Shown here piece after piece: positions 1-11,897 of a DNA stretch of 64,000 nt (its first letter is position 1; each line of letters starts with the position of its first letter). This stretch comes from Marasmius tenuissimus (lineage: Eukaryota; Basidiomycota; Agaricomycetes; Agaricales; Marasmiaceae). The notes under the pieces were generated by a model. It did not search any database. It saw only the letters and a list, made by a program, of their open reading frames with translations, and was not told the DNA's origin. The position numbers and the translations under genes were made by a program. The stretch covers positions 682,001 through 746,000 of the forward strand of contig JAQOTA010000058.1 in NCBI GenBank assembly GCA_029532415.1. The letters run 5' to 3'.

Positions 1-112
1 AGGATGTGAAGAGACTGTTGTCCTCGCTTTCGGAAGTGGACAGTCCGGCGGAAGTGCGGTCCATATCACGAGGAAAATGCGTAAGCGCCAGCTGTGGAAG
101 GTTAACTCGTAG
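1..112 (+). CDS. 3' end of an unidentified protein (partial)
   Basis: The window opens inside a reading frame (first full codon at base 2) that runs about 36 codons to a TAG at 110-112. The tail is Gly/Ser-rich, then basic, ending MRKRQLWKVNS. The lack of stops and the downstream gap suggest the last exon of a gene lying left of the window, but the piece is too short to recognise. It could equally be chance open frame. Confidence 0.35.
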   Translation, partial: GCEETVVLAFGSGQSGGSAVHITRKMRKRQLWKVNS

Positions 113-167
113 GATGTGTGTGTATTGATACCGGAGATGTATACTTGTTTTTACTCACCGCAGGAAT

Positions 168-195
168 CCTGAGTCCTGAGGCCTGAGGCCTGAGT
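168..195. repeat. Four tandem copies of a 7-bp unit CCTGAG(T/G)
   Basis: Four head-to-tail heptamers (CCTGAGT, CCTGAGG, CCTGAGG, CCTGAGT) lie in the non-coding stretch after the partial gene. This is a minimal tandem repeat with no evident function. Confidence 0.8.
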
Positions 196-701
196 GCTTG
201 ACGCCTTGCCGACTTTCTCATCAGATTTCTGACCCCATCAACCCCATGAACATGTACCTCACGCTGAAACCTTCCGTTGGCTTCAATGGAGTTGAATGGT
301 CTAGTCTTGACCAACACATTGCGTTTGAAGCTGGACCCCGTTTTCCCGTTCACTCCTCCCTGGCTCCTCCCTGGAATTTCCGTATTTTTGATCCTGACTG
401 TATTCGGCCAAGGCTTCGTGAACCGCGGCTTCTAGCAAAAACATCCGGTTCATCTCGGTCATCTGTGGCCATATAAGTATCCTCTGGTGCTGTCGGCGAC
501 AGGGCCGGCTGAAACAAAACGAACGGCTTTGACCAACAACATGAGATCACCCGTCGTACTTTACACGGCGGTGCGGTGAACTGAGCACAACCCAACATTC
601 CCTTTGCGCCACTGCTGGTTCCCATGCGTCTATCACGGGCTCATGGTACAGGTGCTTATAAGAACACCCCCTCGTAGGAAGAGTATCTCCCGGCTTCTCC
701 T
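196..701. other. Intergenic stretch upstream of the DUF6593 gene
   Basis: I find no convincing coding exon here. The short open frames on both strands lack recognisable sequence and splice context. TATA-like stretches occur near 470-478 (ATATAAGTAT) and near 655-661 (TTATAAG). The second lies about 45 bp upstream of the DUF6593 start codon and could be its core promoter. Confidence 0.4.
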
Positions 702-1479
702 ATGGACAACTATCCAACGTACGATCTATTTTTCATCGGTTCCCGCGAAGACCCTCGCTCATGTGAGTATTCGTGCCATACCTAGGTTCTTGACATGGAA
801 CTCGGGACTCAATGATGGATAATTAAAGGCTCAATAATTGGCGAAGACGACATTAAACCGATTTACTTTTCGTTCGAATCATACGAGCGAACCGCGATGT
901 CCAACCCTCGGACGATTGTGCGTCCATGCTGGATCTTCCGACTCCAAAATGCCCTCTCATTCTTCTCTATCTCGATTCAATTCAGGTCTCAAGAGCAAAG
1001 GAAGCTGTCGCAACGCTGGAATGGAGTCCTAGTAATCATCTGGGATTTGTATACTTGGGACAGCGCAACTTTCCGATGTCCCATCTTATCATGCCCGGAA
1101 CAACCAATGGGTATGGAAAAATTTTATTGATGCCCTTGAAGTCCCTCGGCATCTGATTAGAATGTTCATCTCTAGCGCCAGGGGATTCACATCCTCCGAA
1201 GGGAAACGTTTCGAGTGGCGTCGAGTCCCAGGAATCCCGACCTCTTACGACGTGAGTCTTTTGTTGACGTTCTTATAAATAGGCTCTCAAGGCACGCTTT
1301 GGCCCCAGCTCTTTATGTTGCCAAATGTCCACATCGCAGCCTTTCGACGCTACGTGACTTCTACTGCAGTCGGCACTTCTCATGGACTGCTGCAATACAG
1401 ATTTACGAACGATATGCTTCTATTGGAATCGCTACTATCGCTGTGTGTTATACGATGGATTGATCTGCAAGGAACGTAA
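702..1479 (+). CDS. DUF6593-family protein
   Basis: Five exons (702-762, 829-917, 986-1110, 1161-1251, 1309-1479) join to 537 nt, 178 aa. The translation shows the usual DUF6593 layout: a beta-rich first half (IKPIYFSFESYERTA), an 'LEW' strand around residue 60, the block GFTSSEGKRFEWRR around residues 100-113, then a 'YDLF' strand. It ends with a Leu-rich helix (NDMLLLESLLSLCVIRWIDLQ). Members are small soluble proteins, often many per mushroom genome, and their function is unknown. The intron 4 acceptor was chosen at CCCCAG (1301-1308) because the nearer AATAG would break the frame. The start is the first ATG giving an intact frame; an extra upstream exon is not excluded. Confidence 0.75.
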
Positions 1480-1658
1480 ACAACGCTGGTAGATACAAAG
1501 TCCCATGATTAGTTCTTAAATATCACTGTACCATAAACAATGACGGGTTACATATATTCAATAAGCCAAATGCAACAAAAAAAGAGGATAAGTAGCCAGA
1601 TGGAGCGGGAAAATAATCTGTATAAATAGAACCTCAACAAGAACGAACCGCATTCGCG
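1480..1658. other. Short convergent intergenic region
   Basis: 179 bp between the stop codons of two converging genes. It is A/T-rich near 1501-1600 and probably holds both 3' UTRs. No gene is seen. Confidence 0.5.
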
Positions 1659-4600
1659 CTAAGTCTCCCCTCTCTCCAGTCGACCTAGCATTCGTTCGAG
1701 TCGTTCTTCCATAGTGTATTGCACATCAGCGTCGGACAAGGAAGATGTCGCAGAATATCCTGTGTTTGTTTGGCCAGGAATAACATTGAAAGAACCTGCG
1801 TCCATTCCTTGCGAGAGATTGTCAATCAAGCGCCCAATCTGAGCTGAAGAGCTGAAGAAAACCTGCACGAGGGTTGACGGGTCAACAACGTAACATGTTG
1901 AATGAAGATCGAAACATACTTTTGTTTCAGGCCGAGCTTGTCCACCCCCTTTGCCTTTGACGGACTTCCTACGAGAGAAGAAAGAGTTTGTGCTTCCTTG
2001 AGAGCCTGTTCTCTGATGCTCCTTGAAGTAGAGTTGCACGCTATCATCGTTATCATACTCGGAGGCAAAGCTCGTCCGCCCAGTGTATATCGACTCAGCA
2101 TCATCGTCTCGCAAGCCATTGACAATTTGCCTGGGTGGGGCTGTCAGGCCATGGCCATTCATAACACAAACTGAGCTTACCATATAGTCTCCCCATTGGC
2201 AAGCTCGAGGATTTCAATCCCTTGCCCAGCATCCGGCATAGTAGTGTTCCGCTTGTTGCCATCGGAGGAAACACCTCTATTGTCGTCAGCGTACATTTCG
2301 TAGCTACAATTGAGGTGAGAATGACACCTGGAGGAATAACTGATAACTTACAAGGAATCATGAGCCGACCTGTTTTCATGGCCATTGGCGGTTCCAGGGA
2401 CTGAGAGGAAGACGTCGGGTCGAGATGCAACAAGGGGAGATATCGGGGGCACAGGAGGGGCAGAATCAGTAGACATGCGACGGCTTGTGGACGTTCGAGG
2501 AGGAGGGGGAGGAGGGGTTGGTACACGCTCATGAATAGATCTGCTCGATATTGAGGCAGCGCTTGCTCTACGACGACGCGAGGAAGATTTGCTTGTGGTA
2601 GCATTAAGATTCGGAGTCAATCCTCCCTTCCCGTCTGATGCGAAAAGGATCGTCCTTCTAAGCACCACGCTTGTAGGATCGACAGTGCGCTCCCTAAGTT
2701 TACGCGGTGCATCGGAGGACAGTCTTGTCGACGGTCTCCTAGAGACAGGAGTTTCTGGCGTGTCTGTTCGAGCTGGTGATACCACTTTTTCGGCACGACT
2801 TTGGTCAGAGCTCCCTCTAGCATTCGCGGTTGAATTATTACGGGTGAGCATCGTCCAATCTGTCGATTTGGAAGATACGGAACCATTGCGAACAAGGAGC
2901 AGATCATTCAACTTCCTCTGATCGAGCCCCAAATTGGACGCAGCATCAAATAGCTGGCGTAGTGCAGCAGACTCTTCGACACTAGTGTCCGCTGGCGGAG
3001 GAGGCGATGTTGGAGGAGGTGGCGGTGGAGGTTCCGAAGTGGGTGCATGTACAGGTTTTGGAAGAGAATATGTGGAAGCATTAGCCTCGTTAGCAGAAGC
3101 AGGTGCAGAAGGGCCTGTCGGAGACCCCACTGGAGGTTTTTCTGAGCGCATAGGCACGGTTCTCAAAGGAGTCTCATGACGGTCATACTCCGCGACAGCA
3201 TCCATGGGCCGTTGCTTTCCACGGAACCTCGCCATGAACCCTTTGAGTCCAGGACCGGCGGAGGCTGGGGGGCTCGGGACGGGTGCTATGGGTGTCGATG
3301 GGACATTGAAGCCGCCAAGCTCAGTTGCGCTATTTGCAACTCCTCCAATGGGGTGCAATTTGCGAGGATCGTATTGAATGGTCTGGCCCGGAGGAGAAAC
3401 TTGAATGTCGATTGGGTATGGCGTCACTTCCGCACCCGTTGGAGTGGTATTATTGTTGTTCTTCCTTAATGTCCCCCTTAGCTTCTTGAACCTTGATCCC
3501 AATTTAGATGATTGTTGAACGGATATTGGAGGAGGCCGTAAGGGAATTGTATCAACACTCGTGGAGGCAGACACCAGTGTGGGCGTGGATATCTGATGGG
3601 GGGTTATGCGTTTTCGCGGTAGGGAAGTGGTAGAACTGAATCCCTCTTTTGACGCCGTATTGTATGGTTTTTTCAATGCCACCATGGCAGCCTCGGCCTT
3701 GCGCTGTACTTCTCGTGCCAGTTCGGCATCATTATCTGCATTCCGAGAAGAACTTGAAGCGATACTGGAAACTGTATCCTGCCCGGATGAAGACGCCACG
3801 GTCGAGGTTTTCTCATGCTCTGAGAAGCCCAGATAGTTCTCTTCCCCGGGAGACGTAGAGGAGAGGAGTGAGGACTCTTGGAAATCACCGTTGTCACCAA
3901 ACAGAACTTGTGCAAGATCACGATTTCTTCGGGTGGTGGGAGACAAGTCCCCATCATCCGATACTTGGTTTGGGCTTTCCGGTTGGATCACCACTGACGA
4001 ATTCAGCGAAAGGTTAGGTTGATCCTGGATGCTATCGACAACGGATTTTAGCAAAGCACTGGCTTTGGACGACAACTGCTCGGTGGCATTGGGCGGTGGG
4101 CTCTGCGTTGGTGGCGGTGGGCTGGCTATCTAGAGGGTATAGCGAATGAGGAGATGCTCTGACCCTTCTATAATGAATGACGCTTACCCGTCCGTTGAAT
4201 GAATAGTTTGATTGAGAGGTTGACGGTCGCCGCCTTCGCAAGGAGGGTGCGCGTTCGCGAGGTTGAGGCTCGGCCACCGCGACTGCCTTGGCGTAGGCAA
4301 AGCCGAACAGTTTCTCCTGAATAGCCAGAATGTCTGACTTGTCGATACCACCAGCCCGACTGATGACATCCTCAGCATTCCCCTCCAAATCAGGCGAGCC
4401 TCCGGAAGAAGTAGAGTGTGACTGGTTCGGAAAAGAGACATCATGCCAGACTGGTTCTTGTGAATCAACATCCACGAAGGCAGCAAGTCGGTCGTTCTTG
4501 TCTCCATCTCCCGAATGGTAACTGGACCCGACAGATTCCAGGGAAGATCGGGAGGAATTGGCTATTGGTGAGAATACTACAGGGTTGAAGGCCGTAAGTG

Positions 4601-6784
4601 AGAAATGGGAAGCAGAGTTCTGCTTCGACGACCGTCTGCTCCCCTGTTTCGACGTCATCTCGAAGCCAGAAAATGTCGGAGACGTCGGGGAACGGGAAGG
4701 AGCTTGTGTGGGGGTGGGAGATCTGAATGTCCGGTTCACAGGAGATGCGGGTGCGGTGAGTTCCAGCTTGGACATGGGCGACGACGGACGGTTGTCAGAA
4801 AGTCCAGAGTACGTCGAACTGAAGGATGCCATGTTTGTATGACCAGGGCTGAGTATTGGCGAGTCAGGGAGAGCAGGGGAGCGTAATGATCGTGTCGTTG
4901 TCTTGTTGGAGCTTTCATATATTTCATGCGTGTCGACACTGCCGGCACCCCCATCACTGAACCAACTTCCGCTTCTCGTGTGAACAGCTTTCTGGACTGA
5001 AGGTTTGTTGGAGGGGTACGTCCAAGTCACATTAGAGGGTGTGCTGGGCCGTTGAGATGAAGGTCCTGATGGAGGAGAACTACCTGTTGGAGGAGATGAT
5101 GGCCTACGCCAATTATAGGCAGGGACATCCGACGAAAAGCTGTAGTCGCCATTGGACCGCCCTTTCTCTCCGTTCTGTACACTAGTTTTGCGTTGTAGGA
5201 AGACGGAAGAAGCTAGTGGAGAGGTCGGACGAGAGGAATGGCGAGGTAACGACGTCGAGCCTTGGGAGAGAATACTCGACATCAGACTCGAGGGCACCAT
5301 ATTCGACGATTCTGAGGGACTGGCTGAGTGTGTGGCTCGGGGCGTTGTCGAATGAGAGCGAAGTATGTCATGCTCTAGGTCTTCGTGGGGCGTCATGGGG
5401 CGAGGCATTCCTGGAACATAACCAGGGGATACTCGCGACAATATAGGCGACGCTCGCGTTGCCTCCTCTATGTGCGCCGCGTCATTGTCCGACGAGATAG
5501 CCATGCCTGCTTCGTATTGACCAGAGGATCTCATCATTTCCTTCTGAGAACACGGAAAAAATGGTCAGAACTGGTAAGCGAATAAAGTGACGGAGACGCA
5601 CAGAATGTTCCGTAGACCTAGGCACCGGCATCGAACGCGGCATCAACACTTCGTCCTCCGCATCTTCCTCCAACTCCCTGATTGCCTGCGCCAACGCCAG
5701 AGACGCTCGCTTATAGACGGAGGGTTTTGACTGTTGACTGTCTGCCGTCGATGGGGCTTGATCGCTGAATGTAAAATGATGGGGGGATAATTCCGATAAA
5801 GAGGGTTGAGAATCGTTGGAATGTGTGGGGCTACCCTCTTGTGAAGGTGTTATGGGTCGGGAGTTCCGTGGTTCTAAGCTGTGTGCCGAGTCCATTGTAG
5901 ATGTCGAGAAGGCATTCTTGTTCGGTGAGCGGGCAGCAGAAGTGAGGCGGGCGTAGGAATATTCTCGAAGTCTGCCTGACCCAAACAAGTTATTGCTGTA
6001 TCTTTTTGACCGAGGCGACGAGGTGGAGGGTGTGAGAGAATTGGAGGTAGTTGTTGAACGGATGGATTGACGAGTACTCCCAGCTCCTTCTGCAAGATTC
6101 TCCTGTGACCTGTCTGCAGACTGTGGCGTCTTTGGACGTAAACCAAGGGTTTCCAGTAACATATCCTCTTCTTCCTCTGTGATATGATTTTCTGCCCCTC
6201 TTGCTCGTTGGTCAGCAAGCCTGGATCTGAGAGCTTCAACTGACAGCGGATCCCCCGCTGAATCACGCAATAGAGAAAAACGGCGAGAGAGACTGAAATG
6301 ACTGGTGAATCGAGGCGTTCAAGCAAACAAGGAACGTTCACCTTACTCTGGAAGGATGAGTGACGTGCGAAAATCGTCCGCGACAGGTAATTCGGGGAGA
6401 AGGTCCTGTTGTTCAACCGCGTCGTCGTTCGACCCGAACGATTGGGTTTGGAGGTGAAGACCGACTTGGAGCTGGGGAAGGGTCGTTTTCGCGTCTGACC
6501 TCTTGCTATTGATGAATCAGAAGCTTCAGAAAGGTTCTATGAAGTAGAGACGAGTGATACTTACCGAAATCTATGCATGTTGAGATCACTGGACTGGCCT
6601 CGTTGTATACACGTTGAGGATAGGACAAAAGGGCAAGAAAGGAAGGTACGGCTGAGAACGTGTTCAGCACGAGTTGGAAAGTAACAGAGATAACAGGGTT
6701 ATGGAAAAGAATGTGGAAGACGACGCGGACGAATGTCTTTGGGACGCCTGTTAGGCCCTCGTCGTCGTCGACAACGTTGTTCAA
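1659..6784 (-). CDS. Large Ser/Pro-rich low-complexity protein with hydrophobic N-terminus
   Basis: Seven exons (6565-6784, 6347-6505, 5602-6257, 4188-5543, 2352-4129, 2181-2303, 1659-2130) sum exactly to 1588 codons, giving 1587 aa. The first ~70 residues after an acidic start (MNNVVDDDEG) are strongly hydrophobic and could hold one or two membrane-associated helices. The long middle is Ser/Thr/Pro-rich, probably disordered, with acidic TEEEEDML around residue 150 and runs of Pro. The last ~200 residues look ordered: GIEILELANGETIW, then SFASEYDNDDSVQLYFKEH, then VFFSSSAQIGRLIDNLSQG. That C-terminus reads like a conserved domain, but I cannot name the family. Many SP/TP sites suggest kinase control (inference). 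No enzyme motif is visible. Confidence 0.85.
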
Positions 6785-7033
6785 AAGTGCCAGAAATCTG
6801 CCGCAGGGTCGGGCACGCTTGGATCATATCATAAAATAACACACATAAATACCATCGCGAAGTGTCATCACGGCCATCACTATCAAATCTCCTTGTGCCT
6901 CAAGAGTCAAGTATTCGTATTCATTCTTACTCTAATAGTAAGATTCAAATTTCCCTACAGCGGTTACAAAATTCAAAGCTTCTCCCTCCGTCTGCGTTTG
7001 TTAAGTGGCATACCTGGAATCACAGTTAGGAGG
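6785..7033. other. Upstream region of the 1587-aa gene / 3' side of the E2 gene
   Basis: 249 bp between two same-strand genes. It holds the promoter of the large Ser/Pro-rich gene and the 3' UTR of the E2 gene. It is A/T-rich with no gene visible. Confidence 0.4.
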
Positions 7034-7941
7034 TTACCTGTACCCGTCAGCCTTCAACCCAAACACTCACTTCTTCGTCCATTCCTTCGCAGTCGCGAGG
7101 AATTTGCTCTTGTCGTTCTTCAGCAGCTGGTTGTGATAGCGTTAGCAACAGGAAACGACGACGTTGTGAGGGCAACCTACGGCAGCAATTTCTGGTTCGT
7201 AAGGATCGTCGGGGCTAGGATTGTTCACTTTTTCCTGTATGATGGACAACACTATGGCAGGCAAGATGAGTTTGCCTTGACTGTCATGACACGGGAAAGA
7301 AAGGCACCTGTGGACAGCGATACAGAGGGTTTCCACTGGCACATAGAACGTGAGTTCGAGCGAGTCTGATGTCAATATGAATCGCGTACTTCATCTCGCA
7401 GCACAGGAACGCAAATCGATCCTTCTTCGTTAATTCCAGGGTGGTAGATCTTCGTTTGAAAGACGACCTATCGCGAGGGATCACCAAATCATTGTTCATG
7501 TCGGGCAGGGGGAAATGACTGGGCTTCTCTCACGTTCGGGGCCTTGAATGGGAAATTCTGTGGCAGCGTCAAAGTAAATAGAAAGGTACCCCCTTTGTAA
7601 GGAGAGGTAGACTATTCGATAGCATCAGAGGCCTAGCTCAAGGTAAGATGAAAGCACAAGCTCACGTCGGCAACAATCGCACAACTCCATTCGAATAGAT
7701 TATCGTCCTTTGCCTCAACTCTGAGCCCCTTGCAGCGAAACGCCAGATCAGAGACAGTCAGACGAGACGGCGAAGCATAGAGTACTTCGATTGGGTTGTC
7801 ATTGAGGTCCCGTAGTTCCTACGCATATACGGTGAGGGAACGAGTAATTGAGAGGTAGTGTGTCATACCTTTTGAATTCGTCTATTGGGGTCGGATAATG
7901 TATCAAAGCATTAATTTCGTTACTTACCGTAGGGCAGTCAT
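7034..7941 (-). CDS. Ubiquitin-conjugating enzyme E2
   Basis: Ten coding exons of 14, 13, 33, 63, 78, 78, 28, 71, 56 and 4 nt join to 438 nt, 145 aa, a single UBC domain. It starts MTALRRIQKELRDL (E2 helix 1). PYKGGTFLFTLTLP and FPFKAPN form the central sheet, and KIYHPGINEEGSICVPVL carries the active-site Cys at about residue 86. The tail has NNPSPDDPYEPEIA and ends KEWTKK. It should carry thioester-linked ubiquitin (or a ubiquitin-like protein) to E3 ligases. The usual HPN tripeptide is HPG here. Length and Cys position resemble UBC4/5- and UBE2L3-type enzymes; I cannot assign the subclass. The last coding exon contributes only G plus the stop codon. Confidence 0.93.
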
Positions 7942-8187
7942 TGATCGTAGGAAATCGGTGGTCTTGAGCTGAATGGGGGGAATGAAGAAAGATCCTGTCG
8001 TGACGCGCGCTAAACACAAAAGGTCTTCTCCGCCCCGGCGCGTCCGGTGTTCTAGATTTCAATTTCATCATCCATAGACCGGTGAACTTTCGATTCTTCA
8101 CTAGTACTAGGTGAGCTAAAATAGGAGGGTATAAATCCGGACTGAGGTTCGCTACTAAGTGAATTTACAGATTATCCAAACTATAGA

Positions 8188-11100
8188 TCAATTGCCAGTT
8201 CTATTCCATCGAGGTGGGGGCGCTCTGCAGCCATGTTAGTGCCTCGCAGATGGAAAATTCAGAGGAAGTAAAACATACCGGACAGGGTATCTGATGAGGA
8301 AAACCAGTCACTAGAAGGTCTCAAGGACATAAAGCATCTGCAACATACCCTGATGATTTCCCGTGGCCTTTCTCCATCTCAACACGGATGTCAAAAATCA
8401 AATCGCCGTTGGACTCGTCCCAAGTCGTTTTGCACCAGTTTCGCCTACCCATGATATACTTCTGCTTCCTAGAAGAACCGTCCCCATCGGTCGAGAAAAT
8501 CGGTAGCTGTGGGCGAGAGCAATCGTCAGAAAGGATCTACAGACGTGTGCGAATAGGACCGTACCATGGTTTCGTCCGTTTCAGCGTGATGAAGGGTTTT
8601 GTGCGTCTTGGTAGCAAGAGACGACACCATGGTGATGACGCCGTTTGGGCTAAAATGCTTATTAGTACAGAGTCCGCAAGAAGAGACGAACGGCTTTGCA
8701 TACGGTGGTGTGTTGACGATGGCGGATGTTACCACCTGAACCATATATCGATGGTCACTGGGAGGGTCAAGTTCCGTACCGTTCTTGGGTTTCAAGGTTT
8801 TGAAGACGCCAACAGCGGCGCAGTGGACATCTCCTGACAAGAAGGTAATTCTCAATCGCTGGGCAAGGGCAATCTTCTGGAGTTCCTGGATGAACCAATT
8901 ACGCTCGTGCTGAAGAAACAAATTCGTTGAACCATCAAAAGCAAGGAAACAAATCTCAAACAAACCTTGTGGGAGCGAGCAGTCCAATGATCATTCTAAA
9001 AGAATAATTTAGTACGAGGTCGGCGGACAAAACAAGGGAACTGACGAGATCGTCCAGCAGTTCCGCATCTGCGTTGAACTTGTTTACGAACCCGGAAAGT
9101 CCCATCGATCCATTCCTCCCAAGGGCAACGAGAGGGTTGAATTTAGACTCTAGAGCGCTTTCCAGGAAGACCATACGCGGGTATGCGATGGGTACACCTG
9201 AGAACATGGTCCATGAGAACCCGATCGCTCATCTAAAATGTTCTTCCTTGCCTAGTTGAATGACGAGATGCTCTACACTGCTTGGCAATGTTTTAAGTCG
9301 CTCAAACACCTTCTGGTACAATGCAGGGCTACAAATTTGCTCCTTTTTGCGTTCCGCCCTGCGCATATTCGGTCAGAACTTGGGCGCATCCTGGACAATA
9401 TTACGACCTGCCTGCAATCCAAAAGCAGCATGTAGCACTTAGGTCCTAGATATGGCAGGAGGGAATGGGACGGGAGGCGGACATAGGGTCCGGGCTCGTT
9501 GCCGATGATGACAGACTGGTGGTTATGGACACCGGGTCGGTCATCGACTCCATCGATATCCACTGTCGAACGAACAAAGTATGAACACCCCGTGAGAATT
9601 ACGATATGGGGAGCTCACCGTTAAGGAAGCATTGGAACAGCAAAAAGAAGAAATAGCCTCGGGCACCAATGCTGACCAAATCAAAACAGCTCGCAGTGAA
9701 TATCAACTCGCGGTGTTAGCGTGACGTGGGACTGACTGCTGGAAAACCGGAGCCCTCTGGAGGTCGTCAGGATCTGGAGAACATGAATTTCGAACAACGG
9801 TAGCATAAGTTGAGAACGTACAGCTGCCAAACCCGTCGATCTTGTGATCTTTGTTAGCGAAGCAGCTTTTTTGAAGCGGTTTGTTACCTCACCATGTCTG
9901 AAAGAGAACAATCACCATCAGCTCTGGCACCATAGCTAGCGTACAATGCTTACCGTGATCATCTAAAACACATCACTTTAGACCATAGAGACGTCTTGTA
10001 CAGGTATGACTCACCACACATATTGACCATAGGTCTTGGGAAGACCTCAGTGATCAGTTCTGAACGAGACGTGTTGGCTACTCACATGGAGCTATTCGCT
10101 CGCGCGAAAGCGCCGCTTCTGAATGACTTGCAATAGTGGCTGAAGTAAAAACGGTCAATAGCCTCTTTAATTTCATCCGTGAGCTTGTAGGTCTTTCGAT
10201 CTTCGGGTTTCGTTTTGGATACCCATTCTTGTAGTTCTGGTTCGCGAGTCAGTCTATAAGTACAAGGTCAACAGATATTGGATTGAGTGAAGAGGAAGAC
10301 ACTTGCGCATCACAGTACAACTGGTCGCCTCCACCGATTAAGGCATGGAAGGGGGCCTCGGCGTGCTTGGATAGCAGATCCATCCAACATGGGTCGTAGC
10401 CACTTTGGAATCCAGGTCCTCGGAAATCCTCTGGGTTGACACCAGCGGAGAACCCATTACACTGAAAACCAAAGTTGACGAAGGCCAAGGCAAAAGTCAG
10501 GTGGACCACGTACCGAATGACTAGCCCACCTCATATTCTGATTCCGGCCGGGAACATAGAACTGCATCTGTTGGCCGTTATTAATGGTGTAAGTAATGGG
10601 CATTTCGTTCGATTCCAAGGGAATGCGAATCATAAACCGCCAGAACGTGAATGTGCTGCATGAATCGAGTGAATCGAAGGCAACCTGTGAACAGGAAATT
10701 CCCACTTACCCTCCAGCGCCTCCATAAACCCATATTTCTTTACCTGAAACTTGTTCTTTGCTGTGTCTGGGACCAAGAGCAGGACGTCCGTTTTGGGCCA
10801 TGCTTATGGCAACCGAGGTAGAGTGGGGGTCAGCTGGGTGAGGACCCAGATCGAAAGAGGTTCCCTTCTGATGACTGCGAACTGAGCTTGACGATTGGGT
10901 GTTGAAACCCTTGTCGGGATCCCATTCGTATGTCAGAGTTGGATGGGGTTCGTAGACGGATCCCGAATCCGCAGCTTTGAGACACAGGTAAACAAGAATG
11001 CGCGCTTGGCGGAAAGGGAGTACTCACTGACAATCAACGCAGCACCATGCCAGATGCCATCCGCATCCACCGTATCGTATCTATATCATCCATCAATTGC

Positions 11101-11590
11101 GCTGTCTAGAGATATACAAGCTTCATCACCCGCCTCAAAAGAGGGCCAACCATAAACTTGTAGAGATAACTTGAGAATGACATAACGATGGAAGGGAGTT
11201 GAGACTCACTTGTAGATGGGGATGCATACGAGCTATCCGCAGGGTTTTCGACCTCTCGACAGCACTCATTTTTGTCAACTCGCTCGCTGAAACGGAAGGC
11301 TGAGGCCCGTATCCGTGGCCACCACCATAGCCTGGCTGACGGTGTATATTATCGTCTTTGGGAGGAAGAGCGGGTGGACCTGGCGTAGAAGGAGGCATCG
11401 TAGGATGAAAGCCACCAATGAATGACTCGTCCATTGGTGTTACTTGCTCGACTGGATAGAATTTGCCATCGGGTCCCCTCTGCGCTGGATTATTAAAATA
11501 GTCGCGTTCCTGCAAGTGGTAGCGCATGAAATGGTGAAGTCGAGCGAGAGTAGAAGAAAAGACTTGCACGTTCGGCACGCCGAAAAGCAT
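8188..11590 (-). CDS. PhoD-like phosphatase domain protein
   Basis: A heavily interrupted gene encoding a fungal PhoD-like (metallophosphatase) protein. The N-terminal exon contains a Pro/Gly/Tyr-rich linker with the segment HRQPGYGGGHGYGP, then a conserved region with TLTYEWDPDKGFNTQ. This is followed by WRFMIRIPLESNE, the metal-site motif GGGDQLYCD near 10310-10340, and FLSGDVHCAAVGVF near 8830-8870 (GDxH metal ligands). The C-terminus has FDIRVEMEKGHGKSSG and ends APPPRWNRTGN. PhoD enzymes hydrolyse phosphodiesters or monoesters with bound metal; the substrate of the fungal branch is unclear. The start at 11590 (MLFGVPN, spliced to ERDYFNNPAQRG) was chosen because it gives a phase-0 junction. 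An ATG at about 11605 does not. The exact exon set between 9000 and 10000 was not resolved. Confidence 0.85.
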
Positions 11591-11897
11591 GCCAACCAGG
11601 ATTATCCATCACAGACGACGCTGTTTATAGCAATGGGTTGTGGGCGGTGAATATGATAGGTGTGTTGAACGTCAAAGGGAGAGAAACTTAACCGATCATC
11701 TCGAAATATACGCCATCAGCACTGCCACACCAAATGATAACAGTTCGCCGAGCGCCAGACAACCAGAACGGTTTCAGACAGATACTCCGGTTTGAAATTG
11801 GGTGTCCTACATAATTGCCTCAAGTATCCAGTGTTCAAAAACCTCCAGGGAATCCCTCATTATTATCTACGAGCCATTCTATCTAAGGGTTACTACT

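Noticed and set aside
1283..1308. Acceptor AATAG for the last intron of the DUF6593 gene, implying a frameshifted pseudogene
   Set aside because: Using CCCCAG at 1301-1308 instead restores the frame and yields the expected YDLF strand, so no frameshift is needed.
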